Numbered from the stretch's first letter, positions 47,870 through 58,736 are shown. The stretch: DNA of 64,000 nt from Proteromonas lacertae (GCA_002245135.1 NGBS01000037.1:2501-66500); one strand, 5' to 3'. The notes: generated by a model from the sequence alone, not told the origin. Numbers and translations are program-made.

Positions 47870-49054
47870 ATGATAAAGATGTTGTTAGTTTTGTTATTAT
47901 TTGTATTGCCTTTATTATACATTATTGCATTATATTTTCCCGAATTGTCAGTAAATTCGGACATTTGTAACTCAATTCCTTCGGTATATAGTAGATGGTG
48001 TTTGAAATCATATAATCAAACATATTATGAGTATTTGAGTTGGGGTTTAGGAAATCGAATAAAAGGAGTAGTTGAATTATTGATTTTATCACTGGTGAAC
48101 AACCATTATCCTAGAAGTATAATAATGAATATATGATATATGTAATTTTGAATAGTATTAAAGTGGAAAGAATTCGATAGCTTCTTCAGTGTTCCATTTC
48201 CAAAATTTACTGAGAGAGTGTATAATTTCTGTAAAATAATCAATTTATGTGATATGTCAACAATCGAAATAGAAGAATTCTTAAGAATAAATAGTAGTTA
48301 TGAATGTTTGCAAGTAATCTGGTGTGATTTATCTTATCATATAGCATTATTGAAATATTTTAATGAAATATTATATTCATTCAAATTAATATCTAACAAA
48401 TATGAAACAAATATACGAAAATTACAATTAGAAATGGAATATAATATATTTAAAAATGTGTTAAAACTAAAACCAAAATATGAAAAATTATGGAATGATT
48501 ATAATGTTAAACTAAAAGAATATGATAAAGTAATAGGAATTCATATAAGAACAGGAAGAGGAGATTTCAAAGATAATCGTAGTTTTCTATTAGAGAATGA
48601 ATTAAAAGAATTTATATCAACAGCCATGAATGTTAGTAGTAAAAACTCAAAAGTGAAATGGATTTTGTTTAGTGATAATAGTAAATTATTAAAAGAATAT
48701 GAAAAGAAATATTCGAAATATATAATAAATTTAATATCAAATAGACGAATATCTCATTATAGTAGAAATTCTTCTGATGATAGTTCTTTTATAGAAATAT
48801 TACTATTATCTCATTCAGATTATTTTATAATAACAAATCAAAGTACATTTGGTTTAATGTCTTTATTGTGGAGTGGTAAATGTATAAATGTATCTAATTA
48901 TAATGATTGTGTAAAAGTGATTGGTAGAGGTACAGTATGTCATAAATATCAACTATTTGAATTAATTTACATAATAAAGAGTATTATAAATCTAATCTTA
49001 TTTAATAATGTTTTCAACAGTATATTATTTCAATCTTATTTTTATTACATATAG
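47870..49054 (+). CDS. fucosyltransferase-like type II membrane protein (left copy)
   Basis: Two exons around a 39-nt intron (48117-48155) give 381 residues. The N-terminus is a signal anchor (MIKMLLVLLLFVLPLLYIIA) followed by CNSIPSVYSRWCLKSYNQTY and WGLGNRIKG. The motif IGIHIRTGRGDF near residue 211 resembles the HxRxGxxD nucleotide-sugar site of alpha-1,2/1,6- and xyloglucan-type fucosyltransferases. It is followed by KWILFSDNSKLL and YFIITNQSTFGLMSLLWSGK, both typical of the group. It would act in the Golgi lumen. Its C-terminal 40 residues replace those of the right-arm copy because 215 bp are missing here. Confidence 0.7.
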
Positions 49055-49195
49055 CTTTTAAACAATACAGTTAATAAGATTTATAAATATATAAGACATT
49101 TCTTATTTACAAATTCTATTTATTTCTATTGATGTATTTTACTTTAAATATTATCTTAGAATGCAACTTTTATTATTCTAAAATACAATAGAATT

Positions 49196-49212
49196 AACGA
49201 GTATAATAAATA
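49196..49212. repeat. copy of the AACGAGTATAATAAATA intergenic motif
   Basis: An exact 17-bp copy midway between the convergent fucosyltransferase-like and GT genes of the left arm. Its mirror in the right arm is 56950-56966. Confidence 0.7.
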
Positions 49213-49269
49213 CAATATCTTTAATATATATATTAATATTTACTATTCAACTACAATAACATCTTTATG

Positions 49270-50093
49270 TTAAAACTTCAAAGCATGATATAATTTATTT
49301 CTTGTTTCTATTTTATTATTTATATCTGTCCATTGTTTAGGACTAATTCTCCCATTCCATACACAATAAGCACCAATATATTTTTGTGATATTATTCTAA
49401 CTGATAAATGAAAAATAAATGTTATTTCAGCTGTAACTACTTCATTGACTGTATGTCTATGTAATTCCATCGAAATATAAACAAAGGACAAGCAAATCTA
49501 TTCTTCTTTTCATAAAATTCTTCTCTCCAGTCATTGTATTCTTGTGTATAACACTTATTCCACCATGTCTTTTTTCTATTTTGTCCATATGGTAATGAAA
49601 TTACATCGACATTAAAATTATCATAATATTTCAAAAATTTGTTTATATTTCCAGAATAACCTAAATCTTGTTCTAAATGCCATAAATATTCAAATTTTAG
49701 TTTGGTTTTTCTCGACCATAATACAATATGTTCATGGGATGATGACCACATATAATAAGAATCTCTTCTGTTGTAACATTTACTTCCTTGATTCTTCATA
49801 GCTGGCCATTTTGATACTACTTCATGTGCTGTAACTAGTTCAATATCAATATCTAATATATGTAAGGATTTATCGTCTGTTAAAACTATTAACTTATAAC
49901 AATCATCTAAACTATTTTCCCATTCTATAAATCGATTAATTTGAGATTGAGTAGGATGAGATGCTCTAACTAATATAACTGCTTTATAAATCACTTCTCT
50001 TTTTTCTTTCAAATCTCTTTTATTATTAAGCATTTGTTTATTAGAAGAAAACAAGAATAGAATTGAAAAGAAGAGCAAATAACAGCTGAGCAT
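49270..50093 (-). pseudogene. broken GT-A-like glycosyltransferase (left copy)
   Basis: The product starts with a signal anchor (MLSCYLLFFSILFLFSSNKQ), then REVIYKAVILVRASHP, DDCYKLIVLTDDKSLHI, VSKWPAMKNQGSKCYNRRDS, and EYLWHLEQDLGYSGNINKF, whose EQD could be the metal-binding DxD-like site. Close to RFACPLFIFRWNY the frame is lost: a 37-bp net deletion relative to the right-arm copy shifts it, and the tail (RHTVNEVVTAEITFIFHLSV ... KLYHALKF) continues in another frame to 49270. The family is not named with confidence, but the layout is that of a secreted-pathway transferase. It is divergent from the LicD gene with 111 bp between starts. Confidence 0.7.
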
Positions 50094-50204
50094 GAATATA
50101 TATTAAAAAAGAAATTAAAATAATTTGAGTATGTTTGAACATTTTCTAGAAATAGTCTATTAAATAATATATTCGTTTCATAAAACTATAATTTCTTTTT
50201 ATAT

Positions 50205-51008
50205 ATGAAGCAACCAAACTGTATATTTATATTGTTAACTTTTTGCATCATGATGTTAGTAACTCTACTTCTTATATATTTATATTATCCTCAAGATCAA
50301 TTAGATGATGATTTGTCTAACTACAAGCCATTTCCTCATAATTCACACGAACTATTCCCAGATTATACTGAACATCCATTTCTGCCTTTTAAGATAAATA
50401 GATGTTCATGGTTAAAAAGAAATTTTACACCAAAATATAATATGTCTAAGGATGTGCAATGTAAAAAAATAATTAAATATGCTAATTTATTGAATGTAAC
50501 ATATTTTCTTGCATTTGTAAGTGAGTTACAAGCATATAGAAATAACGGTTTTTACAATGATTATGATATTGATATAATTGTTCCAATATGGTTGAATTCT
50601 CATTTATTCAATTGTTCAGATTATATTCCAATAAATCGAAAGAAATATAAATTCAATAGTGTATTATTAGATCACTCTTATAAGTTGTGTGGAAGAAGAA
50701 GAAGACATTATTTCAAACGTTTTATAAGATATTTAGACAGGAGTATAGGATATTATGATATAGGATTGTACACTCACAATGTGCACTTATATGTAAATAG
50801 AAAAACACCATTTTTAGATGTTTGGTTGGTAATGTCAGATGAATATGTTTATGAAGAGTATGATATATGCAAATGCGAATTTTGTGGAATAGAATCATAT
50901 TGTTTAGAGAATGCAGTTAAAAATATAATTAGGAATAATGGTGAAGATTTTATGATTCCTAAACTTAAACAAGGTGAAGAACCTTACATAATACCAAAAT
51001 CATATTAG
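50205..51008 (+). CDS. LicD/fukutin-related family transferase
   Basis: An intact single-exon frame of 267 residues. Residues 5-27 form a membrane anchor (CIFILLTFCIMMLVTLLLIY). The luminal part has the LicD pattern: NVTYFLAFVSELQAYRNNGF, then NDYDIDIIVPIWLN near residues 119-132 with the DxD motif, VLLDHSYKLCGRR, a TPFLDVWLV strand, and CKCEFCGIESYC ahead of NIIRNNGEDFMIP. LicD/FKRP proteins transfer phosphocholine, ribitol phosphate or similar groups to glycans in the Golgi; the donor here is unknown. The serine in FVSEL replaces the Gly of the usual FGSEL seen in the two decayed copies. A TCGTTTC motif lies 26 bp upstream of the start. Confidence 0.75.
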   Translation: MKQPNCIFILLTFCIMMLVTLLLIYLYYPQDQLDDDLSNYKPFPHNSHELFPDYTEHPFLPFKINRCSWLKRNFTPKYNMSKDVQCKKIIKYANLLNVTYFLAFVSELQAYRNNGFYNDYDIDIIVPIWLNSHLFNCSDYIPINRKKYKFNSVLLDHSYKLCGRRRRHYFKRFIRYLDRSIGYYDIGLYTHNVHLYVNRKTPFLDVWLVMSDEYVYEEYDICKCEFCGIESYCLENAVKNIIRNNGEDFMIPKLKQGEEPYIIPKSY

Positions 51009-52889
51009 CTGGATACAGCAAGAACAGTGACGGAACGGTACAAGAACAACACAGGATCAGCTGAAATCACAAAAGTGACATGTTTTTCCTAACTAAAATA
51101 GTTAATATGTTTTTCATAATTTATTTTTATATTTATTTAATATTTTAGAAAAGTAAATAAGTTAGAAGTTTTGAAATAAATTATAAACATCATAAAAAAT
51201 AATAATTCGATTATTATATAATAATATTTTAAGAGTAAGGACTATTTCAACTTAAGACTCTTCTCCTTCACTTGATTCACTCTCTTCATTGTTATAAACC
51301 TTATGTTTCTTAAAATAAAATAATTCATCTAATATATATTTTATAATTGTATTTGTAGAAACTGAAACACCAATATCATTTCTTAATTCACATGAACCAT
51401 AACATCTTTTATAATTATTTTTACTTGCAGAGATGATATCAATTTGTTTCTACTAGTTGAATTTACTATAAAAAATAATTCCTATTTTCAATTACATTGT
51501 ATAGGGTAGTTATTTCTATATATTACTTCTAATGATAAAAACAGTGAATGTTGATTGTAAGCCATTTTAAATTATTAAAATAAAAGTAATTATTACTAAA
51601 TTTCATATACATTAACATATTATTCTCTTTGGCATATTAATTAGAAAATTGAAAAGTGAAACTTATTTAAACATAGCATAAAATTCTATTATAAATAATA
51701 TATTCTTTCATTTGTAAATAAATTGTAGAAATTCTGTCTAATGAAACGACTAGAATTAATTCAAAAATTTATTCTTTTTAATTCTTTTCAGGATGTTAGA
51801 AGGGTAGTGTACTCAGTACTGTGTTATAGTCAAGATATTTTATAGTATAATAATGAGTATATAAAATTTATATTGTAGTAGAATGCCTAGTCAGGACTAT
51901 TTCCTTTATTTCAAAGTAGATTATTATAATGCAATCTATACAGTATCTGATGTATGATTTATATCTAATGTACTTGGTTACAATCTTCAAGGAGTAAAAT
52001 TCCATTCGATATTACCAACTACATTATTTTTACCATTTTACAATTCAATTCAAAGAAAATCCTTTCAAGATGAATCAAATGAATTAGAATCTTATTTAGT
52101 AATAATTGATCATTATTAGTCCATCATTCTTAAAATCAACCACACTTTCAACAAATAATATAAGCAACAAAAATGGTGGTTATACTCAAAGAATAGCAAT
52201 AAGAAAGATGTTATTAACTCGTATATATTTATATGAAATTTATATAATAGATTGATCAATTACAAGTGATGAAGATAAAGAAGGTAATAGAATAATCAAA
52301 ATATCAAATGTGATGGAAAGCATAAATATTTATATTAATATGTAATGATAATATTAATTATAAAACTATGGAAGCAAAAATACATAGTATTTAAGGTATA
52401 GTTTCTAAATTTATATAGTACTATATATTCTAAATTTGAATAAAGATTAGTATATTTATAATTATTTATATATGTATATAGGATAAAGAAGTGATAAGAG
52501 TAATAAGAGTTTATTTTTATTATATTTATATAGATATAGTATAACTGAAGTGAGGAGAAGGGAAAAGGATAAGAAGAAAGAATTTATCTCCTTAATTAGC
52601 AGGAGTTATCAAAAAGAAGTATAATATCGCAATTACATTGAATTACATTCCCAAATACAACCCTTTCTTATTCGCACACAACAGAGCATAATATCATAAA
52701 ATCTTCTAATGTTTAAACCTCTTTTATTAATATTGATTTAATCACATAAATAGAATAGTATATATACCAAATATATATTAATCCTCTTTTCAAAAAATGT
52801 AAATATAGTATTTAATTAGCAATATATTATATCATATTATCATTGAAAAATAAAATTAAAAGGAAAATTAACAATATAATTAGTATGAG
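51009..52889. other. gene-poor region with decayed fragments
   Basis: No intact gene. At 51254-51447 the minus strand reads RCYGSCELRNDIGVSVST, KYILDELFYFKKHKVYN and an acidic end (EESESSEGEES), with a possible upstream exon (MAYNQHSLFLSLE) near 51560; frames do not join cleanly, so it is a relic of unknown family. At about 51890-52110 weak coding-like pieces (LPTTLFLPFYNSIQRKSF) appear on the plus strand. A GAAACGA motif at 51743-51749 has no intact gene after it. Confidence 0.4.
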
Positions 52890-53593
52890 TTACAATAAAT
52901 ATTATATGCACAAAAATCAATATGTAATATAAATGAAGGTAATTATGAGAATATAAGTGGTTATTGTACTTATCCAGATTATCAAGATACGACATTCTCC
53001 TTAGATCAAGTATATGTGAGTAAACCACCTGAAGATAATAGATTCTGTGTAGAAGGAACATTATTAACAATTCATGTTGGAAGTTGTGATAATCAATCAA
53101 GTGTAATACCTGTAACAATATCTTATAAATATGCAGAAAGTGATCAAAAGCATTTCTTTGAGGAATTTCTTTATGATTGCAAAGAAGGAGTAATAAACTC
53201 TCATAAATTTAATGAACCACTTTGTGTAGATGGAACATCCATCAATAATATCACAATAATATTAGAAAAGACACAAACAAATGAAATAATCTCAACAAGT
53301 AATTTAATATTAGGATGTCTTGGTTATGAAGATGAATCAACAATATAGAATGCCACATTAACAAATAACTCAACAGAAGGTATGTGTAAACCAACTTTCG
53401 TATATAATGAAGGAGTAGGTCCAAGAAAATGCATGAAAATGGCAAATGGGAAGAAATAGAGAAAGTCTGTATTCAATTGAAACAAAAGACATTTATGGAT
53501 GAATATGGAGCTTTAATAATTGGTTTATTAGCTGGTGTATGTTGTTTCTGGTGGTTATTGGTCTTAATGTCATTGTTGTTTATGCCTTTCTAA
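52890..53593 (+). pseudogene. decayed type I membrane protein of unknown family
   Basis: The plus strand reads an extracellular-looking Cys-rich sequence (GYCTYPDYQDTTFSLDQVY, RFCVEGTLLTIHVGSCDN, EFLYDCKEG, EPLCVDGT, LGCLGYED), then after stops and a frame change a membrane helix (YGALIIGLLAGVCCFWWLLV) and a short end. The regular Cys spacing suggests disulfide-linked beta domains. No start or signal peptide survives, and there are at least two interruptions. It may be a lost surface receptor of the organism. Confidence 0.5.
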
Positions 53594-53701
53594 ATCTATA
53601 ATCCAACATTCCACACATTATTATTGCATGATAATATCACACTCTGCGTTATTACAAACATTTCATTTTAAAAATTTCATTTCAATAAGTAATGATTGCA
53701 C

Positions 53702-53718
53702 AACGAGTATAATAAATA
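53702..53718. repeat. copy of the AACGAGTATAATAAATA intergenic motif
   Basis: An exact copy of the 17-bp motif, 124 bp upstream of the GT92 gene and about 110 bp after the decayed membrane-protein gene. It lies outside the inverted-repeat arms, so it is an independent copy. Confidence 0.7.
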
Positions 53719-53841
53719 TAATAATGGTTAATAAAGCTAATAAATTAACACTAATATAACATTGGTTAATATTTATTTTAATAATAGAAAATTACATGTA
53801 ATTACATTTAAATACCATATTTTTTGTTTTATATATAAATT

Positions 53842-55047
53842 ATGTATATAGCAAATCACAAAGTGCGTATAGCATCAATTACAATCAATTTGCTTATAAT
53901 TATTGGGATAATAATATATTATTATATCTTTGAAGAAAATTATAAAAATATTACTGTTTTACCTAAGCCAATTATAAGTAACATAGCGTTAAATACTCAA
54001 TATATTTCCGAAAAACCGCCTAAATTGTATTTATTCGAGAATAACACATTAATGGTTTACAAAGCATTTGAAGATATAAGAAATCAATCTATTAAGATTT
54101 TATGTGCTGTATTGCTTAATTTTGATTTAAGCAGAATAAATGTCAAAATAAACGGTGTTGAAGTTAAATTTAAGCTTATATATTATGGTTTAATAATTAA
54201 AGCAAATCGAGATTTTCCTTTGAAATATGCAAACATTATTGTTCCTCTGCATTCCAATATTTCAAGTATTAAAGTAAACAATATTGATATACCATCACAC
54301 CATGTAGAAAAAATCAAATACAAATATGATTTTACTGTATGTATTAGTTCTATTAAAAACAATTATAGTGCAATTAATATATTAAATCAAACAATAAATA
54401 TATATAAAAGAATTGGTGTATCTCATATAATATTATATTTTGGTGATATATCAGAAGATGTGTATAATTTAATTAAACACTATGAATCAATTGGATTATT
54501 AGAAATTTATTATTGGCCTCAATTAGTTATGCTTCAATACCTTCGAAATTTTGGCCAAATAATAAAAATGAATGATTGTTTATATAGAAGTTATTACAAT
54601 AGCAATTATATTATTAATACTGATATGGATGAAATAATTATTCCTGTAAAACATAATCATATAAGAGATTTAATATATGAATATAAAAATTCAAATGAAG
54701 AATGCAGATTATTTAATTTTGAAAACAAAATATTTCCTAAACGTTTAGGTTATATTGATAAACAATATAAAAAAGATAGAGGTAGTTATTATAGTTTAAC
54801 TCCAGTAATAGACTGCGATTTATTTAATTTAACATTAAGCTGTAAATCAACAAAAGAGAATGGAAAATACATAGTATCAACAAAAAATGTTGATGCAATT
54901 AGATTTCATAGCGTTGTAGGTGAAGATAGTAAATGCGATATATCTTCTAAAGATGGTTATGTTCATCATACTCGTTATATTCCAACAGTGCAGAAACAGT
55001 ATTGTAGAAAGCTATCAATAGATAAAACATTATTGAAATACAAATAA
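53842..55047 (+). CDS. GT92-family (DUF23) glycosyltransferase
   Basis: A single exon of 401 residues. A signal anchor at about 8-30 (VRIASITINLLIIIGIIIYY) is followed by a luminal part. The catalytic GT92 pattern is clear: YDFTVCISSIKNNYSAINIL, IYKRIGVSHIILYFGDIS, a YESIGLLEIYYWP strand, MNDCLYRSYYNSNYIINTDM and DEIIIP, where the DMDE at about 260 is the metal site, and KDGYVHHTRY near the end. GT92 enzymes include galactosyltransferases that extend glycans with galactose. Asn-X-Ser/Thr sites are present. It stands in the spacer between the inverted-repeat arms and has no second copy here. Confidence 0.85.
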   Translation: MYIANHKVRIASITINLLIIIGIIIYYYIFEENYKNITVLPKPIISNIALNTQYISEKPPKLYLFENNTLMVYKAFEDIRNQSIKILCAVLLNFDLSRINVKINGVEVKFKLIYYGLIIKANRDFPLKYANIIVPLHSNISSIKVNNIDIPSHHVEKIKYKYDFTVCISSIKNNYSAINILNQTINIYKRIGVSHIILYFGDISEDVYNLIKHYESIGLLEIYYWPQLVMLQYLRNFGQIIKMNDCLYRSYYNSNYIINTDMDEIIIPVKHNHIRDLIYEYKNSNEECRLFNFENKIFPKRLGYIDKQYKKDRGSYYSLTPVIDCDLFNLTLSCKSTKENGKYIVSTKNVDAIRFHSVVGEDSKCDISSKDGYVHHTRYIPTVQKQYCRKLSIDKTLLKYK

Positions 55048-55098
55048 AACAGATATAGTTAGTTATTATTTTTTATTTATAAAAATTAGTTAATGCTA

Positions 55099-55923
55099 TT
55101 AGTGATTAATGTGACTTATAAACATACTAACCAATCCATTTTCATACCAAAAATCATGTCTTGTCCAATTCGAAGGAATAGCTTTGTAACTCCACTTATA
55201 TCTCTCTCTTTCTGCATTATCAAATAATATTATACCATTATCACTTTTTATCATCTGTATTGCTCTTAATAGGCAACCTGTTCTTGCTCTTCCATCAATA
55301 CTTATATAGTCATACTTTAAATCAGGAATTGAATTACTGTTGACATATGATTTAAAACAAGTAGGCTTATTATAGAATTGACTAATATATTGTTTTTCAT
55401 TTTCACAATAATTAAATTTATCCTCGTCTATCCATATTAGTTTTGTCTTTTTATCTAAATATCTTCTGGTTATTTTCCTTTGAACTATTTTAGACCATGC
55501 TTTTGTATTTTCTACCGATATTAAACTCCTCAATCTGTAACTTAACCATAGGGTACTTGAACCACTGCTCCATTCTAATCCTGTTGCATTTAATGATAAA
55601 ATATGATCTAATACATAGATACATTCTCTAGATATCCATGGTTCGCAATTATTGCCTGTATCTTTTTCCTGATTATAGCGATTTTTACCTAGTTTATCTT
55701 TATTATCACATTGTTCCAATGGTATTCTTTTATCTGACGATATTTTTTGGTAAATTTTTCTATATTCTACAATCTTTTTATCAATTTCATGTGAAAAGCT
55801 AATATTATATAGATTAACCTTGTTAAACATATAAATATTAGCTTTATCATTCTTTTGTAATAACTTGTAGAATATCATTATTACAAGGCTAAAAGATGTT
55901 AGGCTAAGTAATTCAATAATCAT
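55099..55923 (-). CDS. membrane-anchored SAM-type methyltransferase-like protein
   Basis: A single exon of 274 residues with an N-terminal membrane segment (ELLSLTSFSLVIMIFYKLL). A Rossmann-like methyltransferase core follows: GLEWSSGSSTLWLSYRLRSL near residue 115, where the WSSGSST turn is the SAM-binding motif I, LISVENTKAWSKIV for motif II, YDYISIDGRARTGCLLRAIQ for the catalytic Asp region, and SDNGIILFDNAERERYKWS. The same layout occurs in protein families placed near glycan biosynthesis; glycan methylation is likely but not shown. It is divergent from the broken right-arm GT gene with 108 bp between starts and a perfect heat-shock-like site in that gap. Confidence 0.75.
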   Translation of the reverse strand: MIIELLSLTSFSLVIMIFYKLLQKNDKANIYMFNKVNLYNISFSHEIDKKIVEYRKIYQKISSDKRIPLEQCDNKDKLGKNRYNQEKDTGNNCEPWISRECIYVLDHILSLNATGLEWSSGSSTLWLSYRLRSLISVENTKAWSKIVQRKITRRYLDKKTKLIWIDEDKFNYCENEKQYISQFYNKPTCFKSYVNSNSIPDLKYDYISIDGRARTGCLLRAIQMIKSDNGIILFDNAERERYKWSYKAIPSNWTRHDFWYENGLVSMFISHINH

Positions 55924-55968
55924 ATTATAAGATAAGAATAATAAACTTCTATAATAGTAAAAGTATTA

Positions 55969-55981
55969 GAAATTTCTTGAA
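55969..55981. promoter_or_regulatory. perfect three-unit heat-shock-element-like site
   Basis: GAAATTTCTTGAA is GAAnnTTCnnGAA. It lies exactly at the inner edge of the right arm, in the 108-bp gap between the divergent methyltransferase and GT starts. The corresponding place in the left arm keeps only two units (TTCTAGAA, 50144-50151). Confidence 0.4.
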
Positions 55982-56031
55982 AATGTTCAAACATACTCAA
56001 ATTATTTTAATTTCTTTTTTAATATATATTC

Positions 56032-56892
56032 ATGCTCAGCTGTTATTTGTTCTTCTTTTCTTTTCTTTTCTTGTTTTCTTCTAATAAACAAATGTTTAAT
56101 AATAAAAGAGATTTGAAAGAAAAAAGAGAAGTGATTTATAAAGCAGTTATATCAGTTAGAGCATCTCATCCTACTGAATCTCAAATTAATCGATTTATAG
56201 AATGGGAAAATAGTTTAGATGATTGTTATAAGTTAATAGTTTTAACAGACGATAAATCCTTACATATATTAGATATTGATATTGAACTAGTTACAGCACA
56301 TGAAGTAGTATCAAAATGGCCAGCTATTAAAAAGCTAGGAAGTGATTGAGGTAATCAAAAAGACTCATTCTATATGTGGTCATCTTCCCATGAACATATT
56401 GTATTATGGTCGAGAAAAACCAAACTAAAATTTGAATATTTATGGCATTTAGAACAAGATTTAGGTTATTCTGGAAATATAAACAAATTTTTGAAATATT
56501 ATGATAATTTTAATGTCGATGTAATTTCATTACCATATGGACAAAATAGAAAAAAGACATGGTGGAATAAATGTTATACACAGGAATACAATGACTGGAG
56601 AAAAGAATTCTACGATAAAAAATACAGGTTTGCAAGTAGTGTGTTTATATTTTGATGGAATTACAAAGTATTGGATATTTTATATAATCAATTTGAATTG
56701 AAAAGACATACAGTCAATGAAGTAGTTACAGCTGAAATAACATTTATCTTTCATTTATCAGTTAGAATAATATCACAAAAATATATTGGTGCTTATTGTG
56801 TATGGAATGGGAGAATTAGTCCTAAACAATGGACAGATATAAATAATAAAATAGAAACAAGAAATAAATTATATCATGCTTTGAAGTTTTAA
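56032..56892 (+). pseudogene. broken GT-A-like glycosyltransferase (right copy)
   Basis: The mirror of the left-arm gene at 49270-50093. It keeps the segment YKVLDILYNQFELKRHT that the left arm has lost, but carries two in-frame stops where the left copy has sense codons (within the GSKCYNRRDS and LFIFRWNY regions). Otherwise the protein blocks are identical or nearly so (EYLWHLEQDLGYSG, YTQEYNDWR). So each arm is broken in a different place and neither makes the full protein. Recent common origin is implied by the very high identity. Confidence 0.75.
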
Positions 56893-56949
56893 CATAAAGA
56901 TGTTATTGTAGTTGAATAGTAAATATTAATATATATATTAATGATATTG

Positions 56950-56966
56950 TATTTATTATACTCGTT
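56950..56966. repeat. copy of the AACGAGTATAATAAATA intergenic motif
   Basis: Mirror of 49196-49212, 3' of the broken GT gene of the right arm. Confidence 0.7.
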
Positions 56967-57230
56967 AATTCTATTGTATTTTAGAATAATAAAAGTTGCA
57001 TTCTAAGATAATATTTAAAGTAAAATACTTCAATAGAAATAAATAGAATTTGTAAATAAGAAATGTCTTATATATTTATAAATCTTATTAACTGTATTGT
57101 TTAAAAGCTATATGTAATAAAAATAAAATTGAAATAATATACTGTTGAAAACATTATTAAAAAAGATTAGATTTATAATACTCTTTATTATGTAAATTAA
57201 TTCAAATAAGTGATAAGCAAAGATACAATA

Positions 57231-57441
57231 TGTCATAAATATCAACTATTTGAAGGATATAAACAACTTATTCGATCATTTTAATAAACTTCAATATTCT
57301 TACTATATCTACTATATTATCATTACATTATGTATGATATATGATAGAATAAGATGTATATATATAATCAGAATATTGAAGTTTATTAAAATGATTGAAT
57401 AAGTTGTTTATGTCCTTCAAATAGTTGATATTTATGACATA
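57231..57441. repeat. hairpin of about 70-bp arms at the 3' end of the right-arm fucosyltransferase gene
   Basis: 57231-57300 is a near-exact reverse complement of 57371-57441, with a 70-bp AT-rich loop. The right stem is the last coding part and stop of the fucosyltransferase-like gene, so the transcript's 3' end could fold back on itself. The left arm of the large repeat lacks 57209-57423 entirely, and the short direct repeat TCAAATA stands at both edges of the missing piece, as expected of a microhomology deletion. Confidence 0.8.
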
Positions 57442-58507
57442 CTGTACCTCTACCAATCACTTTTACACAATCATTATAATTAGATACATTTATACATTTA
57501 CCACTCCACAATAAAGACATTAAACCAAATGTACTTTGATTTGTTATTATAAAATAATCTGAATGAGATAATAGTAATATTTCTATAAAAGAACTATCAT
57601 CAGAAGAATTTCTACTATAATGAGATATTCGTCTATTTGATATTAAATTTATTATATATTTCGAATATTTCTTTTCATATTCTTTTAATAATTTACTATT
57701 ATCACTAAACAAAATCCATTTCACTTTTGAGTTTTTACTACTAACATTCATGGCTGTTGATATAAATTCTTTTAATTCATTCTCTAATAGAAAACTACGA
57801 TTATCTTTGAAATCTCCTCTTCCTGTTCTTATATGAATTCCTATTACTTTATCATATTCTTTTAGTTTAACATTATAATCATTCCATAATTTTTCATATT
57901 TTGGTTTTAGTTTTAACACATTTTTAAATATATTATATTCCATTTCTAATTGTAATTTTCGTATATTTGTTTCATATTTGTTAGATATTAATTTGAATGA
58001 ATATAATATTTCATTAAAATATTTCAATAATGCTATATGATAAGATAAATCACACCAGATTACTTGCAAACATTCATAACTACTATTTATTCTTAAGAAT
58101 TCTTCTATTTCGATTGTTGACATATCACATAAATTGATTATTTTACAGAAATTATACACTCTCTCAGTAAATTTTGGAAATGGAACACTGAAGAAGCTAT
58201 CGAATTCTTTCCACTTTAATACTATTCAAAATTACATATATCATATATTCATTATTATACTTCTAGGATAATGGTTGTTCACCAGTGATAAAATCAATAA
58301 TTCAACTACTCCTTTTATTCGATTTCCTAATCCCCAACTCAAATACTCATAATATGTTTGATTATATGATTTTAAACACCATCTACTATATACCGAAGGA
58401 ATTGAGTTACAAATGTCTGAATTTACTGACAATTCGGAAAAATATAATGCAATAATGTATAATAAAGGCAATACAAATAATAACAAAACTAACAACATCT
58501 TTATCAT
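57386..58507 (-). CDS. fucosyltransferase-like type II membrane protein (right copy)
   Basis: The mirror of the left-arm gene at 47870-49054, same two-exon structure with a 39-nt intron, giving 360 residues. The anchor (MIKMLLVLLLFVLPLLYIIA), the HIRTGRGDF motif, KWILFSDNSKLL and ITNQSTFGLMSLLWSGK are identical. It ends KYQLFEGHKQLIQSF, whereas the left copy reads on into a different tail. Because this version keeps the sequence that the left copy deleted, its ending is more likely the original one. One residue differs in the anchor region (FPELS against FSELS). Confidence 0.7.
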
Positions 58508-58718
58508 GGAAATAACAATAAAAATTAGAAATGTAACAGCTATATTTTAATTAGCCTCATTACATATTCTCATAGATTAGAATCAAATAACAAGTTAATA
58601 ATACATCAAAAGTATATGTTTGATGATATGCTATTCACTTTGAAATTCTTGTATTTAATTAACATAAAAACAATTTGAACATATATGTCTACTTAAGGAT
58701 GTGAAATATTCTGTCATT

Positions 58719-58736
58719 TTACGAGTATAATAAATA
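58719..58736. repeat. copy of the AACGAGTATAATAAATA intergenic motif
   Basis: Mirror of 47641-47657, inner end of the 140-bp element at the outer edge of the right arm. Confidence 0.7.

Larger units (their letters stand above)
47521..50153. repeat. left arm of large inverted repeat
   Basis: This 2633-bp segment matches the reverse complement of 55972-58856 (2885 bp) almost base for base, except for two net length differences: 215 bp at the fucosyltransferase 3' end and 37 bp inside the adjacent GT gene, which together account for the whole 252-bp difference. The arm holds the repeated 140-bp element at its outer edge, the fucosyltransferase-like gene, a second AACGAGTATAAT motif and a broken GT gene. 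Confidence 0.9.

Noticed and set aside
53251-53445. Minus-strand hydrophobic frames over the decayed surface protein
   Set aside because: Shadow frames; the plus strand shows the Cys pattern and membrane helix.
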